From JBGPTK01 sp041497605 (GTDB taxonomy: Bacteria > Acidobacteriota > Terriglobia > Acidiferrales > UBA7541): a stretch of DNA of 7,795 nt. The DNA is taken from the NCBI GenBank assembly GCA_041497605.1, contig JBGQGW010000187.1, forward strand, positions 1-7,795. The letters run 5' to 3'. The position numbers and the translations under genes are program-made. Shown one piece after another: positions 4,754 through 7,795 of the stretch (the stretch's first letter is position 1; each line of letters starts with the position of its first letter). Below the pieces are notes generated by a model. The model was not told the origin of the DNA. It ran no database searches and saw only the letters and a list, made by a program, of their open reading frames with translations.

Positions 4754-6049
4754 ATGCCGGCCTCGGGCACACCCAATTCCGTTGCGGCAGTCCAGGCGGA
4801 AGCCAGCGTCGCCACCGCGGTCGCGGCCAGCAAGCCTCGCAAAGCGCCTCGCGAGCTATGGTTTTATTTCGGTCCTGCCTTCGTTGCCTCCGTCGCTTAT
4901 ATGGACCCGGGCAATTTCGCCACCAACATAGAAGCGGGCACGCGTTTTGGCTACCAATTGCTTTGGGTGCTGCTGTGGTCGAACGGAATGGCCATCCTGG
5001 TGCAGTATCTTGCCGCCAAGCTCGGCATCGCCACCGGCAAGACGCTTCCGGAAAATTGCCGCGCGCATTTTTCGCGTTCGATGAACCTGTTTTTGTGGTT
5101 CGCGGCGGAAGTGGGTGCGATGGCAACCGACCTGGCGGAATTCCTGGGCGCCGCGCTGGGATTTTATCTTTTGCTCGGATTGCCGATGCTGCCCGCCGCA
5201 ATCCTCACCGGCATCGTGGTGATGCTGATCCTGCGCGTGGAGCAGGCGGGCTTCCAGTGGCTCGAGCGCGTGATCATGTTTTTCGTCGGCATCATCGGCG
5301 TCGCTTACGCCGTGGAAGTCTTTCTCAGCCACCCCAGTTGGGGACCGATCGCCCGGCACGTGGTGGTGCCGGTCATCAACAGTTCTTCGATTTACGTGGC
5401 GGTGGCGATGCTGGGCGCCACGGTGATGCCGCACGTGATTTATCTGCACTCCGCGCTGGTGCTTTCGCGCCGCGAAGCAACGGATCGCGATGAGCATCGT
5501 CATCGCAAGATGGGATTGGCCGACGTGCTGGTGGCGATGAACGGCGCGTGGCTGATCAATTCCGCGATGGTGATCATGGCGGCGGCCGTCTTTTTCGGCC
5601 ATGGGTTGAGTGTCAGCTCGATTGAGAGCGCTCACCACACTCTGGTGCCGCTCCTCGGACGATTCGCCGGCTTCGCATTTGCTGTGGCACTGCTCTGTTC
5701 AGGCCTTTCCTCTTCCACGGTCGGTACGATGGCGGGCCAAGTCATCCTTCAGGGATTTCTCGACATCAAGATCAGCATCTTTTTACGCCGGGTAGTTACC
5801 ATGATTCCGGCAATCGTGGTCATCGCCATGGGGCTCGACCCTCTGCGAGTGCTTATTTTGAGCCAGGCAATTCTCAGCTTCTGTCTCCCCTTCGCCTTGA
5901 TTCCGCTTCTGGTGCTCACTCGCCGGCGCGACGTGATGGGTGTGCACGCGAACCGCCGGCTCACCAATGTGCTGGCGTACATCTCAACCGCGGTAATCCT
6001 CTCGCTCAACGCCTTTTTGCTCGCCGACATCTTCGGTGTAAAATTCTGA
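4754..6049 (+). CDS. mntH: NRAMP-family divalent metal (Mn/Fe) transporter
   Basis: A 431-residue inner-membrane protein of the NRAMP family, which imports Mn2+ and Fe2+ in symport with protons. It has the expected length and hydrophobic pattern for about 11 helices. The first-helix motif M50-DPGN (Asp51, Asn54) and the sixth-helix motif Ala222-x-x-Met225-Pro-His are both intact; in structurally studied homologues the equivalent Asp, Asn, Ala and Met coordinate the metal. MPHVIYLHSALVLSRR (225-240) is a clear family signature. The N-terminal 32 or so residues are Ala/Ser-rich and cytoplasmic. A loop after residue 243 is rich in Asp and His (DRDEHRHR). I chose the ATG at 4754. AGGAG (4733-4737) is 16 bases away, which is long, but no in-frame start lies closer. 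The alternative TTG at 4706 lies inside the promoter candidate and lacks a ribosome site. Confidence 0.9.
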   Translation: MPASGTPNSVAAVQAEASVATAVAASKPRKAPRELWFYFGPAFVASVAYMDPGNFATNIEAGTRFGYQLLWVLLWSNGMAILVQYLAAKLGIATGKTLPENCRAHFSRSMNLFLWFAAEVGAMATDLAEFLGAALGFYLLLGLPMLPAAILTGIVVMLILRVEQAGFQWLERVIMFFVGIIGVAYAVEVFLSHPSWGPIARHVVVPVINSSSIYVAVAMLGATVMPHVIYLHSALVLSRREATDRDEHRHRKMGLADVLVAMNGAWLINSAMVIMAAAVFFGHGLSVSSIESAHHTLVPLLGRFAGFAFAVALLCSGLSSSTVGTMAGQVILQGFLDIKISIFLRRVVTMIPAIVVIAMGLDPLRVLILSQAILSFCLPFALIPLLVLTRRRDVMGVHANRRLTNVLAYISTAVILSLNAFLLADIFGVKF

Positions 6050-6114
6050 AGGGTTCCGGTCCTGCAGTCATTGCAATCGCTCTATGAGTGGGCAGCCGCT
6101 GGAACTTTGCGATT

Positions 6115-6145
6115 CCGCGGAGGACCGGTCCTGCCGGTCCCGCGG
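6115..6145. repeat. GC-rich hairpin between mntH and the cytochrome c gene
   Basis: CCGCG (6115-6119) and GGACCGG (6122-6128) pair with CCGGTCC (6134-6140) and CGCGG (6141-6145). This makes a 12-bp stem with a two-base bulge and a TCCTG loop. No T-run follows, so it is not a canonical intrinsic terminator. It may stabilise the 3' end of mntH mRNA, act as a rho-type pause, or be a short dispersed palindrome. The surrounding 6050-6183 spacer shows nothing else. Confidence 0.45.
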
Positions 6146-6185
6146 GGAATGGACGAATAGCTTCGCATCATTCATTGAGGGCAGT

Positions 6186-6191
6186 GAGGAG
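6186..6191 (+). promoter_or_regulatory. Ribosome binding site deciding the TTG start of the cytochrome c gene
   Basis: GAGGAG (6186-6191) stands seven bases before the in-frame TTG at 6199. The other in-frame starts are worse: GTG at 6088 adds about 37 unlikely residues, GTG at 6184 overlaps this box, and GTG at 6232 has no box. Confidence 0.6.
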
Positions 6192-6198
6192 CGACACT

Positions 6199-6645
6199 TT
6201 GCAGATCTTCCCTGAAAAGCGCGCCGTCTTGGTGAAATGCGCCGGCGTAGTTCTTTTCACCGCACTCGCGATTGCAGGCGCGGCTGTTGCGCACCACAAG
6301 GACGTCTGGCCCGTTCCCGACGAAGCGAAGCAAAAGAAAAATCCCGTGCCAGTGAATGATTCGACGCTCGCCGCAGGGAAGGCCACTTATACCGATAGGT
6401 GTTCGGATTGCCACGGCGAGAAAGGAGACGGCAAGGGTCCCGACGCCGACATGTACGCGCCCGCTCCCTCGGATTTCACCGATGCGGACATGATGAGCGA
6501 CATGACCGACGGCGAAATTTTCTGGAAAATCTCGGAAGGCCGCCGCCCCATGCCCAGCTTCAAAAATCGCCTCACCGAGGAGCAGCGCTGGCAGTTAGTA
6601 AATTACTTGCGCACATTCGCCCCGAAATCCGCGCCCAAAAAGTGA
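6199..6645 (+). CDS. Exported monohaem class I cytochrome c
   Basis: A 148-residue periplasmic electron-transfer protein. Residues 1-31 form a signal peptide (charged EKR, then a hydrophobic core ending AAVA before HHKD). The mature protein has one haem-attachment motif, CSDCH (Cys68, Cys71, His72), in the standard context AAGKATYTDRC and GEKGDGKGP. The C-terminal part has RRPMPSF with Met118 as the likely sixth haem ligand, then EEQRWQLVNYLRTF, the closing helix typical of cytochrome_C / CBB3-type domains. Partner enzymes are not in view, so the donor and acceptor are unknown. The start is probably TTG at 6199, chosen from the GAGGAG box and the signal peptide; GTG at 6184 or 6232 are alternatives. 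It follows mntH on the same strand after 149 bases that include a GC-rich hairpin, so it is probably a separate unit. A palindromic repeat lies just past its stop. Confidence 0.9.
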   Translation: MQIFPEKRAVLVKCAGVVLFTALAIAGAAVAHHKDVWPVPDEAKQKKNPVPVNDSTLAAGKATYTDRCSDCHGEKGDGKGPDADMYAPAPSDFTDADMMSDMTDGEIFWKISEGRRPMPSFKNRLTEEQRWQLVNYLRTFAPKSAPKK

Positions 6646-6653
6646 ACAGAAGA

Positions 6654-6679
6654 GGGCAGGCCCGCGTGCGGGCCTGCCC
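6654..6679. repeat. Perfect palindrome with 12-bp arms, probable dispersed REP-like element
   Basis: GGGCAGGCCCGC (6654-6665) and GCGGGCCTGCCC (6668-6679) are exact reverse complements separated by GT. The right flank continues CCTACA, and this asymmetric GCCCCTACA end is, as I recall, typical of short intergenic palindromes scattered through many bacterial genomes. It lies eight bases after the cytochrome c stop and 49 bases before the end of the convergent peroxiredoxin gene, and could serve as a shared mRNA-stabilising or terminating hairpin. There is no T-run. Confidence 0.7.
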
Positions 6680-6727
6680 CTACATAGAATCAGATTCTAT
6701 TGAAACGCCGGTGAAACACCCGCGGGG

Positions 6728-7189
6728 TTATTTTACCTGGGCGAGCGCCTGCGACACTTCCTTCAAATCCGGGACCGTGGGGATGTCGTATTGCTTGAAC
6801 CAGGCGATCTTGCCGTCCTTGTTGATGATGGCGATGGCGCGGCCGGTGATTCCCTTATCGGCCAGGAACATTCCGAATTTGTCGGCCACTGCGCCACGGG
6901 GCTGGAAATCCGCCAGCAGCGGATACTGAATGCCCATTCTCTCCGCGTAGGCTTTGTGCGACCAGGCGCTATCGACGCTCAGGCCCAGCACTTGCGCATC
7001 GAGCTGCTCGAATTTTTTCATGTCGTCCACAAAACACTTGTGCTCGTTCGTGCACACCGGACTCCAGTCCAACGGGTAGAAAACAAGCACCACGTTTTTC
7101 TTGCCCTTGAAATCGCTTAGCTTCACTTCCTTCTGACTCTGGTCCTTTAGTGTGAATTCGGGAGCGGCTGCTCCAACCGCAATTGCCAT
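6728..7189 (-). CDS. Peroxiredoxin (AhpC/TSA family, AhpE/Bcp-like)
   Basis: A 153-residue cytoplasmic thiol peroxidase expected to reduce H2O2 and organic hydroperoxides. The thioredoxin fold is complete. It starts GAAAPEFTLKDQ, followed by the active-site segment VFYPLDWSPVCTNE, with Pro39, Ser43 and peroxidatic Cys46 matching the P-x3-(T/S)-x2-C signature. Arg117 in GRAIAIINKDG is the conserved arginine that activates the thiolate. A second cysteine, Cys52, is five residues (C-x5-C) after Cys46, close to but not the same as the C-x4-C resolving pair of classical Bcp, so one-cysteine or atypical two-cysteine chemistry is open. Length is normal. The ATG at 7189 has AGGAGG (complement of 7194-7199) four bases upstream. 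It is convergent with the cytochrome c gene and divergent from the S41 protease gene. No OxyR/PerR-type site could be identified. Confidence 0.93.
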   Translation of the reverse strand: MAIAVGAAAPEFTLKDQSQKEVKLSDFKGKKNVVLVFYPLDWSPVCTNEHKCFVDDMKKFEQLDAQVLGLSVDSAWSHKAYAERMGIQYPLLADFQPRGAVADKFGMFLADKGITGRAIAIINKDGKIAWFKQYDIPTVPDLKEVSQALAQVK

Positions 7190-7322
7190 GATGCCTCCTA
7201 AGATTTCGATCTCGCGAGCAATCGATTCAGATTGCGTCTTCGCGTTGTGATGGCATCATGATACGCGAACCCGGATGCGCAGACAATTCCGCCGCAGCTC
7301 CGGATCTTCGCTTTGCTGTGCA

Positions 7323-7795
7323 ATGCCTCCAATCCATATTGGAGCTGGGCTGCTATTTCACTCCATTCCAATCAATCTGCTACCATGTCGTAAGCGAAAC
7401 TTCTATCTCGATCACTATTGGGACGCCACATTGGCACGCCTAACTCACGAGCAAGCCTATCCTGGAATCGAAATTCGGCCGAACAGCCGCAATTGGTGGG
7501 CGTGGCTCAAAGGCACTCCCGCGGAACGCGCCGGGCTCAAGGCAAAAGATAGAATTCTATCTATCAACTCAACCTCAACGGAGGGCATGACGGTGGACGA
7601 AACTGTAAAATTGATCCGCGGGCCGGAAGGGACGACCGTGACGCTCACGATCATACGCGACGGTTGGCAAAAATCACAGGACTTCAAGATCGTACGCGCA
7701 AACATCCAGGTACCCACGGTGGACTTTGAGATGAAGGGGAGTATCGCACACATTTCGCTTCACGAATTCACCGAGGACGCGAATTCTCTCTTCTA
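7323..7795 (+). CDS. PDZ / S41 C-terminal processing protease, 3'-truncated, start uncertain
   Basis: The frame is open from after a TGA at 7248 to the window edge. A PDZ domain is evident: PGIEI (from about 7461), then GTPAERAGLKAKDRILSI (7512-7565), EGMTVDETVKLIRGPEGT and VTLTIIRDG. It is followed by IVRANIQVPTVDFE and GSIAHISLHEF, the linker and first strands of an S41 (CtpA/Prc-type) catalytic core. The catalytic Ser/Lys lie beyond the window. These proteases normally cleave exported proteins near the C-terminus and carry a signal peptide and a helical segment before the PDZ. Here at most about 63 codons precede the PDZ and none encode a signal peptide. Possible starts are ATG 7275, ATG 7323 and TTG 7431; none has a good ribosome site, and 7323 is a compromise. 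The gene may be 5'-truncated or frameshifted. Base composition looks more AT-rich than neighbouring genes. Confidence 0.6.
   Translation, partial: MPPIHIGAGLLFHSIPINLLPCRKRNFYLDHYWDATLARLTHEQAYPGIEIRPNSRNWWAWLKGTPAERAGLKAKDRILSINSTSTEGMTVDETVKLIRGPEGTTVTLTIIRDGWQKSQDFKIVRANIQVPTVDFEMKGSIAHISLHEFTEDANSLF

Noticed and set aside
7258..7443. 61-codon open frame before the S41 gene
   Set aside because: No ribosome site and no recognisable motif. It overlaps the protease frame and has random-looking composition.
7430..7452. Sigma-54-like TTGGCACG element
   Set aside because: The -12 half (TTGC at correct spacing) is missing, and the site is probably inside coding sequence.
7548..7561. 14-bp palindrome GATAGAATTCTATC
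   Set aside because: It falls inside the PDZ coding region at a conserved position of the domain, so it is likely a coincidence of codons.

Overview
The window looks like ordinary chromosomal DNA from a moderately GC-rich, Gram-negative soil-type bacterium. An Acidobacteriota origin is my best guess. It rests on gene content (MoeB-rhodanese fusion, DUF3467 protein, secreted VirB10-like proline-rich protein, MASE-type GGDEF protein) and on the look of the proteins, not on a marker gene. There is no phage, transposase, CRISPR array, tRNA or rRNA.

Layout. (1) Positions 1-1014, plus strand: the 3' part of a MoeB/ThiF-type sulfur-carrier adenylyltransferase fused to a rhodanese domain, then a small CDGSH iron-sulfur protein. 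(2) 1015-1341: a 327-base non-coding leader with a short direct repeat, a perfect 17-bp palindrome, and a hairpin bracketed by two copies of GTAGGGGA, the second of which supplies the ribosome binding site of the next gene. (3) 1342-3102, plus strand: a compact cyclic-di-GMP unit, with a multi-helix membrane sensor fused to an intact GGDEF diguanylate cyclase followed 29 bases later by a PilZ-domain protein. It ends in a candidate structured RNA with a GAAA tetraloop and a very strong intrinsic terminator. (4) 3125-4439, minus strand: a secreted proline-rich protein with a VirB10/TrbI-like C-terminal region and, upstream of it, a DUF3467 protein. (5) 4440-4753: the divergent spacer, with a nested inverted repeat and a candidate promoter overlapped by a dyad operator. 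(6) 4754-6645, plus strand: an NRAMP-family Mn/Fe transporter (MntH type) and an exported monohaem cytochrome c with a probable TTG start. (7) 6654-6679: a perfect 12-bp-arm palindrome, probably a dispersed repeat. (8) 6728-7189, minus strand: a thioredoxin-fold peroxiredoxin. (9) From about 7323 to the window edge, plus strand: the start of a PDZ/S41 C-terminal processing protease whose 5' end looks too short.

Functionally the genes fall into small separate units: sulfur transfer and Fe-S, c-di-GMP signalling, envelope proteins, metal import, periplasmic electron transfer and peroxide detoxification. Manganese import and peroxiredoxin fit a common oxidative-stress theme, but they are not one operon. 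I see no convincing new multi-gene system. The points most worth a second look are the structured non-coding elements around the c-di-GMP unit, the putative operator at mntH, and the anomalous 5' end of the S41 protease gene.
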